The position numbers and the translations under genes are program-made. From CAVQBC01 sp963848415 (lineage in GTDB: Bacteria > Actinomycetota > Thermoleophilia > Solirubrobacterales > Solirubrobacteraceae), in NCBI GenBank assembly GCA_963848415.1, contig CAWKDN010000001.1:806001-870000 (forward strand): DNA of 64,000 bases, given 5' to 3'. Shown here piece by piece: positions 1 to 8,047 of the stretch. Under the pieces are notes generated by a model. The model had not been told where the DNA came from and made no database searches. It saw only the letters and a list, made by a program, of their open reading frames with translations. The stretch's first letter is position 1. Each line of letters starts with the position of its first letter.

Positions 1-264
1 GGCGGCGACCTCGCGAGCGGGCTCGAGCAGGTGCTCACGATCGAGCTCGAGGAGGAGGGTTCAGGCGACTCGGGCGGCGGCTCGCTCGGGCCGCCGTCGA
101 TCGCGGCGCTGGTGCGCTCGCTGCAGGCCGTCGAGCGCTACGACGGGGTGACGGTGCGCGCCGGCGGCGAGACCGTCCCGGGCTTCCGCGACCCGGCCTG
201 GCGCCTCACGGGCCGGGTCACGACGGCCGTGCGCGTCGCCGGGCGTCAGTCCTCGAAGCGATAG
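1..264 (+). CDS. C-terminal fragment of an unrecognised protein (5' end outside window)
   Basis: An open frame runs from the first base to a TAG at 262-264 and gives the last 87 residues of a longer protein. It starts with an acidic Glu/Gly/Ser-rich linker and continues into a compact segment ending in a basic tail. I do not recognise a family. It converges with the phosphorylase gene on the other strand and overlaps its 3' end by 19 bases, which is common in this window. It is supported by reading into the window edge without stops and by ordinary amino acid composition, so it could still be a chance frame in GC-rich DNA. Confidence 0.5.
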   Translation, partial: GGDLASGLEQVLTIELEEEGSGDSGGGSLGPPSIAALVRSLQAVERYDGVTVRAGGETVPGFRDPAWRLTGRVTTAVRVAGRQSSKR

Positions 265-1040
265 ACCATGCCGGTCGGGGCGAGCGCCGCCTGGTCGACG
301 AGCGGCAGCGCCGCCGCGAGCACGGCGGCGAAGGTCTCCGTGCTGGCCGCCATCAGCTCCAGCAGCCGCGCGACCGGCGTCGCCTCGGCCTGCACGCCGT
401 TGGCGTAGTCGGTGACGTAGCCCAGCAGCGCGAAGGGCAGCTCGGCCTCGCCCGCCAGGACGGTCTCCGGGCCGGCGGTCTGCGAGACGGCGCTCACGCC
501 GCAAGCCGCGAGCCCACGGATCTCGGCCTTGGTGTTGAAGCGCGGGCCGTCGACGTGGCCGTAGCAGCCGCCGTCGCGCACCTCGACGCCCGCCGCCTCG
601 GCGCCGGCCAGCAGCGCCGCGCGCAGCGCGGGCGCGTAGGGGTCTTCGTAGATCCAGTGGCCGCGCCGGGGATCGCCGGGCTCGGCGTAGAAGGTGCAGA
701 TGGAGCCGTCCCCCAGCCGGTTGGCCAGGAAGTGCAGGTCGTCGAAGCAGATCAGGCCGCCGAGATCGAGGCTCGGATCGACGGCGCCGCACACGGTCAC
801 CGCGATCGCGCCCGTCGCCCCGAGCTGCTTGAGCGCCGCGAGGTTCGCCCGGTGGGCGACGTGGTTGGAGAGCCGCACGTGGCCCGGCTCGTGGCGGGAG
901 AGATGCAGCACCTCGACGCCGGCGAAGCGCCCGCGGCTGACCTGCGCGTCGCCCCACGGCGTCGGCACCGCCTCGGGCCCCTCGCCCTCGAAGCCGGGCA
1001 GGGCGTAGGTGCCCGAGCCGGTGATGATCCCGATCGCCAT
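246..1040 (-). CDS. S-methyl-5'-thioadenosine / purine nucleoside phosphorylase family protein
   Basis: The 264-residue protein belongs to the MTAP/PNP branch of nucleoside phosphorylases, which cleave MTA or purine nucleosides with phosphate to give the base and (methylthio)ribose-1-phosphate. The N-terminus carries the phosphate-binding loop IITGSGTY at about residues 5-12. Also visible are LSRHEPGH (about 47-54), the HRANLAALKQLG helix and the purine-site segment DGPRFNTKAEIRGL. Length matches the family (260-290). I chose ATG 1038-1040 because MAIGIITGSG is the normal N-terminus; a further upstream in-frame start would add an unlikely Pro/Ala-rich leader. Whether the substrate is MTA or guanosine/inosine cannot be settled by eye. 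The next gene is divergent. Confidence 0.87.
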   Translation of the reverse strand: MAIGIITGSGTYALPGFEGEGPEAVPTPWGDAQVSRGRFAGVEVLHLSRHEPGHVRLSNHVAHRANLAALKQLGATGAIAVTVCGAVDPSLDLGGLICFDDLHFLANRLGDGSICTFYAEPGDPRRGHWIYEDPYAPALRAALLAGAEAAGVEVRDGGCYGHVDGPRFNTKAEIRGLAACGVSAVSQTAGPETVLAGEAELPFALLGYVTDYANGVQAEATPVARLLELMAASTETFAAVLAAALPLVDQAALAPTGMVYRFED

Positions 1041-1182
1041 CGCGGCCGGGCATGCTGGCACAGGAGCCGGCGCCGGCGTCAAGTGGACCGGCCGCTCCGG
1101 TTTGCGCTAACGTCCGTCGAACCCGGGTCGGCGCGCGCTCACAGGCTGCGCCGGCCGCTCCCCGACGTCACCAGGAGTGCTC

Positions 1183-2682
1183 GTGTCCGTGGCCAACGAC
1201 TCGCCGGCCCGCTCGCGGGAACCCGCCTCCCCCGGGGCGCCCGCCAACCGCTGGATCGTCCTCGTCATCGTCTGCTTCGCGCAGTTCATGGTCGTGCTCG
1301 ACGCGACGATCGTCAACGTCGCGCTGCCCTCGATCCAGCGCGACCTCGGCTTCTCGGCGGCGGACCTGCAGTGGGTGATCAACAGCTACACGCTCGTCTT
1401 CGGCGGCTTCCTGCTGCTCGGCGGCCGCGCCGGCGACCTGATCGGCCGCCGGACGGTCTTCCTGGCCGGCGTCACCGTCTTCACGGTGGCCTCGCTGGTC
1501 AATGGCCTGTCGACCTCGAGCGAGATGCTGATCGTGGCCCGCGGGCTGCAGGGGCTCGGCGCCGCGCTGGTCTCCCCGGCCGCGCTGTCGATCATCATGA
1601 CCACGTTCGCCGACGGGCCGGAGCGGACCAAGGCGCTCGGGGTGTGGGCCGCGATCGCGATCAGCGGGAGCGCCTTCGGCCTGCTGCTCGGCGGCATCCT
1701 CACCGAGACGCTGTCGTGGGAGTGGATCTTCTTCGTCAACGTGCCGATCGGCGCCGCCACGGCGCTCGCGGCCTGGCGGCTGGTGCCCAACTCGCGCGCT
1801 GAGCAGCGGCCCGACTCCTTCGACCTCGCCGGCGCGGTGTCCGTGACGACCGGGCTGATGGTGCTCGTCTACGCGATCGTCAAGGCCGAGGAGTTCGGTT
1901 GGGGCTCGTTTCAGACGCTCGCGCTGGGCGCGGTGGCGATCGCCCTGCTCGGCGCCTTCCTGGTGATCGAGCGCCGCTCGGCCGCGCCGCTCGTGCGCCT
2001 GGACATCTTCCGCACGCGCTCGCTGTCCTCCGCCAACGCCGTGATGCTGGTGGTGGCGGGCGGCCTGTTCGCGATGTTCTTCTTCGCCTCGATCTACGCC
2101 CAGGAGATCCTCGACTACTCGCCGCTGGAGGCGGGCCTCGCGTTCCTGCCCGTGACCGCCGGGATCATGGCCGGCGCGGGGCTCGCCCAGCCGCTGGTGC
2201 GGCGGATCGGCGTGCGCGCCACGGGGATCGGCGGCATGACGGTGGCCGCCGTCGGCCTGCTGGTGCTCTCCGGCGTCTCGGCCGACGGCTCCTACACGAG
2301 CGACCTGCTGCCGGGACTGATGCCGATGTCGGTCGGGATGGGCTGCACCTTCGTGCCGCTCACGCTGATCGCCACCACCAACGTCGCCGACGCCGACGCC
2401 GGCCTCGCCTCCGGGCTGTTCAACACGTCTCAGCAGATCGGCGGCGCGCTCGGCCTGGCGATCCTCTCCACGCTCGCGGCGGACCGCAGCGCGAGCGTGG
2501 TCGGCGACCTCGGCCGGCCGCCGAGCCCGGCCGACCAGGCCGTCGCGCTGGTCGAGGGCTTCCAGGTGGCCTTCCTCGCCGGCGCGATCTTGATCGGCCT
2601 CGGGGCGATCGTGCTCGCCACGACGCTGCGCAAGCGCGACGTGGCCAACATCAACCCGGACCAGCAACCCGCGCTGGCTTAG
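1183..2682 (+). CDS. MFS drug exporter, DHA2 (EmrB/QacA) family
   Basis: About 499 residues with alternating hydrophobic helices, consistent with a 14-helix DHA2 proton antiporter exporting drugs or other small molecules. The first helix carries the family signature with VVLDATIVNVALPSI. Motif A (GGRAGDLIGRR) follows helix 2, and the antiporter motif C region (GLLLGGILTETLSWEWIF) lies near residue 170. GTG at 1183 is preferred because AGGAG at 1173-1177 sits five bases before it; GTG 1177 overlaps that site. The TAG stop is the first trinucleotide of the long hairpin repeat 2680-2850, so the exporter and the following acetyltransferase are separated only by that element. No repressor gene is adjacent. 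Confidence 0.9.
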   Translation: MSVANDSPARSREPASPGAPANRWIVLVIVCFAQFMVVLDATIVNVALPSIQRDLGFSAADLQWVINSYTLVFGGFLLLGGRAGDLIGRRTVFLAGVTVFTVASLVNGLSTSSEMLIVARGLQGLGAALVSPAALSIIMTTFADGPERTKALGVWAAIAISGSAFGLLLGGILTETLSWEWIFFVNVPIGAATALAAWRLVPNSRAEQRPDSFDLAGAVSVTTGLMVLVYAIVKAEEFGWGSFQTLALGAVAIALLGAFLVIERRSAAPLVRLDIFRTRSLSSANAVMLVVAGGLFAMFFFASIYAQEILDYSPLEAGLAFLPVTAGIMAGAGLAQPLVRRIGVRATGIGGMTVAAVGLLVLSGVSADGSYTSDLLPGLMPMSVGMGCTFVPLTLIATTNVADADAGLASGLFNTSQQIGGALGLAILSTLAADRSASVVGDLGRPPSPADQAVALVEGFQVAFLAGAILIGLGAIVLATTLRKRDVANINPDQQPALA

Positions 2683-2850
2683 ATGATCGATCCCGCGACC
2701 CCACGACCGTCTGGTGGCGCCCCGCGGCGCTGGTCCGGCACCCGCCCAGAGCGGCCCGTGGCGCCACCACTGTGCCCCTCGGTCGGGCACCGTCCAGCAT
2801 CCGCGGGGCATCCACCAGTCGGCCGCGCGGCCGCGAGATCAATCCTCTAG
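2680..2850 (+). repeat. Long palindromic intergenic repeat, copy 1 (between DHA2 exporter and Eis-like gene)
   Basis: This 171-base element begins with the exporter TAG stop and ends two bases before the GTG of the next gene. It is clearly homologous to 10543-10743 read on the minus strand (roughly 80% identity in aligned parts, with copy 2 carrying an extra segment of about 30-40 bases). The whole element is an imperfect palindrome. Outer arms pair 15 of 19 bases, a middle arm CTGGTGG pairs with CCACCAG, and an inner arm around CACCCGCCC pairs with GGTCGGGCACC. A frame of 55 codons starts at ATG 2683 directly after the stop and ends at TAG 2848-2850. Differences from copy 2 include two single-base indels, so peptide conservation is weak and structure conservation is stronger. 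Confidence 0.85.
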
Positions 2851-2852
2851 CC

Positions 2853-4079
2853 GTGGCGGACCACTTCGCGCCCAGCCCGGTCGGAGCCGACGAGTACCAC
2901 GCGTTCGTCGCCGCGCTGCGGGAGGCGTTCCACTCCGACCTCGACGAGGATGAGGCGCGGCTCGAGCGGCCGCTGTTCGAGCCGGAGCGGGCTCTGGCGA
3001 TCCGCGACGGCGGCCGGATCGTCGCCACCGCGGCGGTCTTCAGCCGTGAGCTGACCGTTCCCGGCGGGCCGGTCCCGGCCGCGGCGGTGACGCTGGTCGG
3101 TGTCCACAGCACGCACCGCCGGCGCGGCCTGCTCAAGCGGATGATGGCCCGCCAGCTCGAGGACGTGCGCGACCGCGGCGAGCCGGTGGCGGCCCTGTGG
3201 GCGTCGGAGGGCGGCATCTACGGGCGCTTCGGCTACGGGCCGGCGTCCAGCGCGTGCTCACTGCGCGTGCGCACCCCGCGCGCGACGATCACCACGGCGG
3301 CGACCGAGGCGCCCGCGCGCCTGTCCTCCCCCGCCGACGCGCGGGAGGCGCTCGCCTCCGTCTACGAGCGGGTGCGGCCCGCGCGACCGGGGCTGCTCAG
3401 CCGCACGGCGGACTGGTGGGCGCTGCGGCTGCACGACCCGCCGGGCGAGCGGGAGGGAGCGAGCGGGCTGCGCGCCGTCGTGGTCGACGGCCCCGATGGG
3501 GCTCCCGCCGGCTATGCGATCTACGCCGTGCGGATCGGCTGGAGCGACGGCGCGCCCGACGGCGAGGCGACCGTGCGCGAGACGCTGGCGGTCACGCCCG
3601 AGGCGTCGCGGGCGGTGTGGCGCCACCTGGTCGGCCTCGACCTGGTCGCCCGTTTGCGCTGGCGGCTCGCCGCTCCCGACGAGCCGGGGCCGCTCGCCTT
3701 CACGGACCCCACCGCCGCGCGTCGCGAGCTGTGGGAAGGGCTGTGGGTGCGGCTGGTCGACGTCGGCCCGGCGCTGGCCGCGCGGACCTACGCCGCGCCC
3801 GTCGACGTCGTGCTCGAGGTCGCCGACGCCTTCTGCCCCTGGAACGCGCGGCGCTACCGGCTCGCCGGCGACCGCGACGGGGCGACGTGCGAGCCGACCG
3901 GCGACCCGCCCGACCTGGAGCTCAGCGCCACCGAGCTCGGCGCGGCCTACCTGGGTGGCACGACGCTCACGGCGCTCGCGGCCGCCGGTCGCGTCCGCGA
4001 GCGCACGCCGGGCGCCCTCCCTGCGACCGCGCTGGCCATGCGTGGCGCAGTCGAGCCGTGGTGCCCTGAGATCTTCTAA
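2853..4079 (+). CDS. Eis-like GNAT N-acetyltransferase
   Basis: A 408-residue protein matching the length and layout of the Eis family (enhanced intracellular survival-like, multi-site amine acetylation with acetyl-CoA). The N-terminal GNAT domain has the CoA pyrophosphate loop at HRRRGLLKRMM (about residues 90-100), followed by GGIYGRFGYGPAS. A second GNAT-like half and an SCP2-like C-terminal domain follow. The chain ends in Phe; in characterised Eis proteins the C-terminal Phe carboxylate acts as catalytic base, so this end looks functional. The GTG start lies two bases after the palindromic repeat, with no Shine-Dalgarno visible, so translation may depend on the upstream exporter or on the repeat. 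Substrate unknown. Confidence 0.85.
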   Translation: MADHFAPSPVGADEYHAFVAALREAFHSDLDEDEARLERPLFEPERALAIRDGGRIVATAAVFSRELTVPGGPVPAAAVTLVGVHSTHRRRGLLKRMMARQLEDVRDRGEPVAALWASEGGIYGRFGYGPASSACSLRVRTPRATITTAATEAPARLSSPADAREALASVYERVRPARPGLLSRTADWWALRLHDPPGEREGASGLRAVVVDGPDGAPAGYAIYAVRIGWSDGAPDGEATVRETLAVTPEASRAVWRHLVGLDLVARLRWRLAAPDEPGPLAFTDPTAARRELWEGLWVRLVDVGPALAARTYAAPVDVVLEVADAFCPWNARRYRLAGDRDGATCEPTGDPPDLELSATELGAAYLGGTTLTALAAAGRVRERTPGALPATALAMRGAVEPWCPEIF

Positions 4080-4105
4080 AGGTCCGCTGGATACCCTTTG
4101 CAGCA

Positions 4106-4327
4106 ATGAGCGACCTCGACCGCCGCGGCTCAGGCCGCATGACCCGCAAGCAGCGCGAGCAGCGCGCCTACGCCCTGACCCTGGCCACCGGCGCCGGCGG
4201 CCTGGCGACGATGGTCGCCGCGGTCCTCGGCATCGTGGGCATCACGAGCTTCGGGCTCGTGGTGCTGCTGGCGGTCATCACCATCGCGCTCGCCTTCGCG
4301 CTCAAGCGCACACTGAACCCGCGCTAG
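4106..4327 (+). CDS. Small two-helix membrane protein, unknown function
   Basis: A 73-residue protein with a charged N-terminus rich in Arg/Lys (about residues 1-22) followed by two hydrophobic helices (about 24-46 and 50-66) and a short basic tail. I recognise no family. A TACCCT box at 4092-4097 lies eight bases before the ATG, fitting the near-leaderless promoter layout seen elsewhere here. Its TAG stop at 4325-4327 overlaps the stop of the convergent gene 4324-4515 within one CTAG. Confidence 0.7.
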   Translation: MSDLDRRGSGRMTRKQREQRAYALTLATGAGGLATMVAAVLGIVGITSFGLVVLLAVITIALAFALKRTLNPR

Positions 4328-4515
4328 GGCTCGAGCGCCTCCTCGCGGCGCTCCTCGGCCGCCTCGATCCGCTGCTCGCGCCGCTGCTCCTCCGCCTCGA
4401 GCTCGGCGACGCTCGTGGTGCCCAGCCGCGCGGTGACCGCGATGATCACGACCGCGACGATCGCGAGCGCCACCAGCAACGAGCCGATCATCTGGCGGGT
4501 CTGGGCGGCGTCCAT
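4324..4515 (-). CDS. Small membrane protein with C-terminal coiled-coil, unknown function
   Basis: A 63-residue protein: a short N-terminus, one hydrophobic helix (about residues 10-30), then a highly charged Glu/Arg stretch predicted by eye to be coiled-coil, ending LEP. No family recognised. The stop (CTA at 4324-4326 on the plus strand) shares three bases with the stop of the convergent gene. It sits six bases downstream of the b561-like membrane protein gene and is probably co-transcribed with it. Confidence 0.65.
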   Translation of the reverse strand: MDAAQTRQMIGSLLVALAIVAVVIIAVTARLGTTSVAELEAEEQRREQRIEAAEERREEALEP

Positions 4516-4521
4516 CGCCGT

Positions 4522-4953
4522 TCAGCGCTCCGCCAGGAAGGAGCCGGCGGTGGTCGCCCAGGTGATCGCCAGCAGCGTGAAGGCGGTGACGCCGAGCACC
4601 GGCAGGAAGCGCCCGAGCGAGTGCCAGCGCCGCAGCACGGCGATCTTCAGCGCCAGCACGCCGAGCAGGGCGGCGCCGGAGATCGCGTGCACCGTCCCGT
4701 CGTCCTCGACGCCGAACAGCGCGAGGCACATGAAGCTGACGACGAGCAGCAGGACGACGATCGCGTCCCCGGAGGCCCGGTGGGCCCTGCCGGCCGGCGC
4801 GCCCGCCAGGAACGGCAGCCGCAGCTTGCCGTAGGTCACCGAGATCAGCAGCAGCTGGTAGGCGCCGAGCGCGGCGGCGACGGACGCGAGCACGACCTTG
4901 ACCTCGGTCGCGTTGCCGCGCGTCAAGGTCTGCACGAAGTCCTCCACCGGCAC
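4522..4953 (-). CDS. Four-helix membrane protein, cytochrome b561/DUF6529-like
   Basis: The 143-residue protein has about four transmembrane helices. A His in the HRASGD segment and a His in the VHAISGAALLG segment sit at helix positions, the arrangement used for heme ligation in b561-like proteins. The overall pattern (HR.SG..., a Cys at the end of helix 2, H..SG, K...LRR, then an LP..G..F helix) resembles the actinobacterial DUF6529 type. GTG 4951-4953 is chosen for the GAAGG six bases upstream. It lies just downstream of the PucR regulator on the same strand and may be co-expressed. Heme binding is inference. Confidence 0.65.
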   Translation of the reverse strand: MPVEDFVQTLTRGNATEVKVVLASVAAALGAYQLLLISVTYGKLRLPFLAGAPAGRAHRASGDAIVVLLLVVSFMCLALFGVEDDGTVHAISGAALLGVLALKIAVLRRWHSLGRFLPVLGVTAFTLLAITWATTAGSFLAER

Positions 4954-4964
4954 GGCCTGCCTTC

Positions 4965-6227
4965 TCAGCGGTCCTTGGACTCGCGCGGCACGCGGCCACC
5001 GCTCGCCCCGGCCTCGGTCGCCGGGCCGCGCGGCGCGGCGATCCCGAGCACCCGCATCGCCTTCAGCCCCAGTCCGAGCTTCTCGCGCCCGTCCGTCGAG
5101 GAGACGTCGAGGCCGGAGAGGTCGCGCACGCGCTCGAGCCGGTAGCGCACGGTGTGGCGGTGGGTGAAGAGCCGCTGGGCCGTACCGGCGACGTTGCCGT
5201 CGCAGTCCAGGAAGGTCTCCAGCGTCTGGACGAGATCGGTCTCGTACTGCTCGTCGTAGGCGACGAGCGGCTCGACGGTCTCGGCGTAGAAGCGCTGCAG
5301 CTCGGCGGGGTCCTCGCTCATGGCCGGCAGCAGCAGCCGGTAGGCGCCCGTCGCCTCGAAGGCCAGCACGGGCGGCTCGCCGCCGGCGCCGGTGGGCGCC
5401 GCCTCGGCGACGTTGGCCGCCAGCAGCGCCTCGTTGCCCGCCCGGTAGAGATCCACCGGGTCCAGCGCCGGGCGCGAGTGCCCGACGGCGAAGGTGTAGC
5501 CGTGCAGCGTCGCGTGCAGCTCGCGGGCGACGGCGTCGGCCACCCGGCGCACGTCGGGCTCGGTCAGCGCGGCGACCAGGACGACGACGATGCCCGGCGC
5601 GTCGGGCGGGCCGTCGTCGACCGCGGCGAGCGACCCCGAGGCGCTGGTGCGCGCGGCGCGCTCGGCCGCGGCCAGCACGCGCGCGCGCCAGTCGTCCTCG
5701 GCCGGCATGAAGTGATGCGCGCGGATGACGACCACGCCGCCGCCGGCCGCCAGCTCCAGGCCGAGCTCGCTGGCCCGCGCGACCAGGTCTCCCCGGTCGG
5801 TGACCTCGCGCCGCAGCACGGCCCGCAGGAAGGCCGAGGACGCCGCCGCCGACGCGCGTTCGGGGGCGCGCAGGCGCTCGACCTCTGACGCGATGAGCGT
5901 GGTGACCAGCCGCAGCAGGGCGGCCCCCGGCTCGCCGCTGCGCCCGCGCAGCCGCAACCGCCCGACGACGGTGTCGCCGACCCGCAGCTCGTGCGTGCTG
6001 ACCCCGGCGACGTCGGCCATCAGCGCGCGCTCGTCCGCGCTCGAGCGGGCGGCGACCGCGAGCACGGAGCTCGAGCGGTCGATGAGGACGAGCGAGGCGT
6101 CCAGGGCCCGCGCCGCGGCACGCACCACGTCGGGCAGGCCGCGTCCGGACTCGACCGCCTCGGTGATCGCCTCCAGCGAGCCGAGGTCGAGCGCCGCGCC
6201 CTCGTCCTGGCGGGCGGGCAGCGTCAT
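4965..6227 (-). CDS. PucR/CdaR-type transcriptional regulator
   Basis: A 420-residue regulator. The N-terminal part resembles a GAF-like ligand-sensing region (about residues 15-125). The middle resembles the degenerate GGDEF-like domain of the PucR/CdaR family. The C-terminus is the diagnostic PucR helix-turn-helix with ETFLDCDGNVAGTAQRLFTHRHTVRYRLERV (read as ETFLDCDGNVA then THRHTVRYRLERV) followed by the DLSGLD segment. Family members control purine, sugar-acid or amino acid metabolism; the target here is not evident. A strong -10 box, TAGAAT on the minus strand (6237-6242), lies nine bases before the ATG, so the mRNA is probably leaderless or nearly so. Confidence 0.85.
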   Translation of the reverse strand: MTLPARQDEGAALDLGSLEAITEAVESGRGLPDVVRAAARALDASLVLIDRSSSVLAVAARSSADERALMADVAGVSTHELRVGDTVVGRLRLRGRSGEPGAALLRLVTTLIASEVERLRAPERASAAASSAFLRAVLRREVTDRGDLVARASELGLELAAGGGVVVIRAHHFMPAEDDWRARVLAAAERAARTSASGSLAAVDDGPPDAPGIVVVLVAALTEPDVRRVADAVARELHATLHGYTFAVGHSRPALDPVDLYRAGNEALLAANVAEAAPTGAGGEPPVLAFEATGAYRLLLPAMSEDPAELQRFYAETVEPLVAYDEQYETDLVQTLETFLDCDGNVAGTAQRLFTHRHTVRYRLERVRDLSGLDVSSTDGREKLGLGLKAMRVLGIAAPRGPATEAGASGGRVPRESKDR

Positions 6228-6236
6228 GACGCGGCA

Positions 6237-6242
6237 ATTCTA
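6237..6242 (-). promoter_or_regulatory. -10 box (TAGAAT) of the PucR regulator gene
   Basis: TAGAAT on the minus strand matches the TATAAT consensus at five of six positions. Nine bases separate it from the ATG, leaving almost no 5' leader if transcription starts at the usual distance. No Shine-Dalgarno lies in that gap. Confidence 0.55.
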
Positions 6243-6275
6243 CGCCGCGCGTGCCCCACGGGCGGCCGCGCGCGC

Positions 6276-6494
6276 CTACAACTGGTCGAAATACCAGAGA
6301 AAGAGCGCGCCCACCCCACCGCCGGCGAGCACGAAGGCCGCGAGCACGTACACGGACATCAGCGTCGCCAGCGCGCGCTCCCACAGCCGCGAGTAGGACG
6401 CCCAGGCGGGCACCAGCACGAGCGCGACCCAGGCCACGAGCGTCACCAGGGCGGCGGCGCCGACGATCAGGTAGGTGAGATCCTGGTTGCTCAT
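6276..6494 (-). CDS. Small two-helix membrane protein at the end of the metG operon
   Basis: A 72-residue protein with two long hydrophobic helices (about residues 7-30 and 45-68) and few charged residues. No family recognised. Its ATG overlaps the TGA of the DedA-PAP2 gene (ATGA, 6491-6494), so it is the last member of the metG-tatD-rsmA-ispE-dedA/PAP2 operon and is probably translationally coupled to it. Confidence 0.7.
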   Translation of the reverse strand: MSNQDLTYLIVGAAALVTLVAWVALVLVPAWASYSRLWERALATLMSVYVLAAFVLAGGGVGALFLWYFDQL

Positions 6495-8047
6495 ACGCGG
6501 GCGGGAACGGGATTCTCGCGCAGGTAGCCGACGACCAGCGCGGCACAGCTGACCAGCGCGAAGGTCGCCGTCCCCAGCGCGATGCCGCCCAGCACGTCGG
6601 AGAGGTAGTGCGCCCGCAGGTAGACCCGCGAGAGCCCCACGACCACGACGGCCGCGAGGGCGACGGAGACGGCGGCGAAGCGTAGCGCCAGCGTCGAGCC
6701 GCGCCGCACGAGCACGACGGCGCAGACGACCAGTGCGACGCTGTAGGCCGCGTGGCCCGAGGGGTAGGCGGCGCCGAAGGTCTCCACGAACGCGCCCGGC
6801 GGCCGCGGCTCGTCGTAGGCCGCCTTCGTCAGCTGCACCAGCGAGAAGGTCAGCGCCCAGCCGGCCAGCAGGATCACGGCGTCGCCCGCGCCGCGCCGCC
6901 GCAGCGCCCAGACCGCGGTCACGAGCACCGCGACCCCGGTGATGTAGGAGGAGCCCAGCGCCGTCACGACCGTGACGACGTCGACGGCGGGCGCGGCGTA
7001 GAGGCGCTCGGCGGCCGTCGCCGCCCACGTGTCCAGCCGCAGCGAGTCCCCCTCCAGGCGCAGCTCGCCGAGGAAGAAGAACGCGAAGCTGCCGACGGCC
7101 AGCAGCGCGAGCTGGGTCGTGAACTCGAGGCCGAGCTCGCCGGGCGTTATGCGCTCGTGGACGAAGTGCGCCGGGCGGGCGAGCCGGCGGCCGACGGGCA
7201 CCAGCACGCGGTGCCAGGCGGGGCGGGCGACGCGCCCGACCGGTTGGAGCATGGGCTTGTCCAGCTGCTCGGACAGCCACGCGCGCGCCTCGGGGTCGCG
7301 GCGCAGGCGCCGCACCGCGAGCACGGCCAGCACGAGCGCCACGACGATCCCGAACACCACGAGGCCGCGGCCGACGTAGGCGGTCAGCCGGTCCAGCGAG
7401 CGCCAGAACAGGTAGCCGAGCGTGCAGAAGAGGCCGGCCCAGAGGCCGGCGCCCAGGACGTCGTAGGGCAGGAAGGTCCGCAGCGGCATCCGCGAGCTGC
7501 CGGCGATGAACGGCGCGATCGCTCGCACGAGGCCGATGAAGCGCCCGACCAGGATCGTGACGCCGCCGCGGCGCTCGAAGAACTCCTCGACCTGCTGCAG
7601 CCGCGCCTCGGTGATCTTCACGCGCGGGCCGTTGCGCTCGAGGAAGCCGCGGCCGAGCCGCCGGCCGAGCGCGTAGGAGCACAGGTCGCCGGCCACGGCG
7701 CAGGTCCACACGATCGCGATCAGCACGAACAGGCTGATCTGGCCCTGGCCGGCCACCACGCCGCCCACGATCACGGCGGTCTCCCCGGGCGCGATCAGAC
7801 CGACGAACGCCCCGGTCTCCAGGAACGCGAGCAGCCCGACGAACAGGTAGGTCCACGGGCCCAGCGCGGTCCCCGCGTCCTCGATCAGCCGCTCGAGGTT
7901 GGGGATCGGGATCACGCCGAGCCCGACGAGCGTCACGACGACGGTCGCGAGCGCCGTGCCGGCCAGCCAGACGCGGCTCAGGCGCGCGCGCCACAGGACG
8001 AGGAAGGCCGCGAGCGCCGCGGCGCCCGCCAGCCACAGCGGCCTCAT
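6491..8047 (-). CDS. DedA-family membrane protein fused to PAP2 phosphatase
   Basis: A 518-residue fusion. Roughly residues 50-235 form a DedA/SNARE-associated (VTT) domain with FLETGAFVGLIAPGE and the FFERRGGVTILVGRFIGLVR signature. After a cytoplasmic-looking linker (about 240-315), a PAP2 domain carries all three phosphatase motifs: K......RP (KAAYDEPRPPG), PSGH (YPSGHAAYSV) and SR.....H...D (SRVYLRAHYLSD). DedA proteins include undecaprenyl-phosphate flippases and PAP2 proteins include undecaprenyl-pyrophosphate phosphatases, so recycling of the lipid carrier is a reasonable inference. Its ATG overlaps the ispE stop (8044-8047), placing it beside isoprenoid precursor synthesis. Confidence 0.88.
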   Translation of the reverse strand: MRPLWLAGAAALAAFLVLWRARLSRVWLAGTALATVVVTLVGLGVIPIPNLERLIEDAGTALGPWTYLFVGLLAFLETGAFVGLIAPGETAVIVGGVVAGQGQISLFVLIAIVWTCAVAGDLCSYALGRRLGRGFLERNGPRVKITEARLQQVEEFFERRGGVTILVGRFIGLVRAIAPFIAGSSRMPLRTFLPYDVLGAGLWAGLFCTLGYLFWRSLDRLTAYVGRGLVVFGIVVALVLAVLAVRRLRRDPEARAWLSEQLDKPMLQPVGRVARPAWHRVLVPVGRRLARPAHFVHERITPGELGLEFTTQLALLAVGSFAFFFLGELRLEGDSLRLDTWAATAAERLYAAPAVDVVTVVTALGSSYITGVAVLVTAVWALRRRGAGDAVILLAGWALTFSLVQLTKAAYDEPRPPGAFVETFGAAYPSGHAAYSVALVVCAVVLVRRGSTLALRFAAVSVALAAVVVVGLSRVYLRAHYLSDVLGGIALGTATFALVSCAALVVGYLRENPVPARV

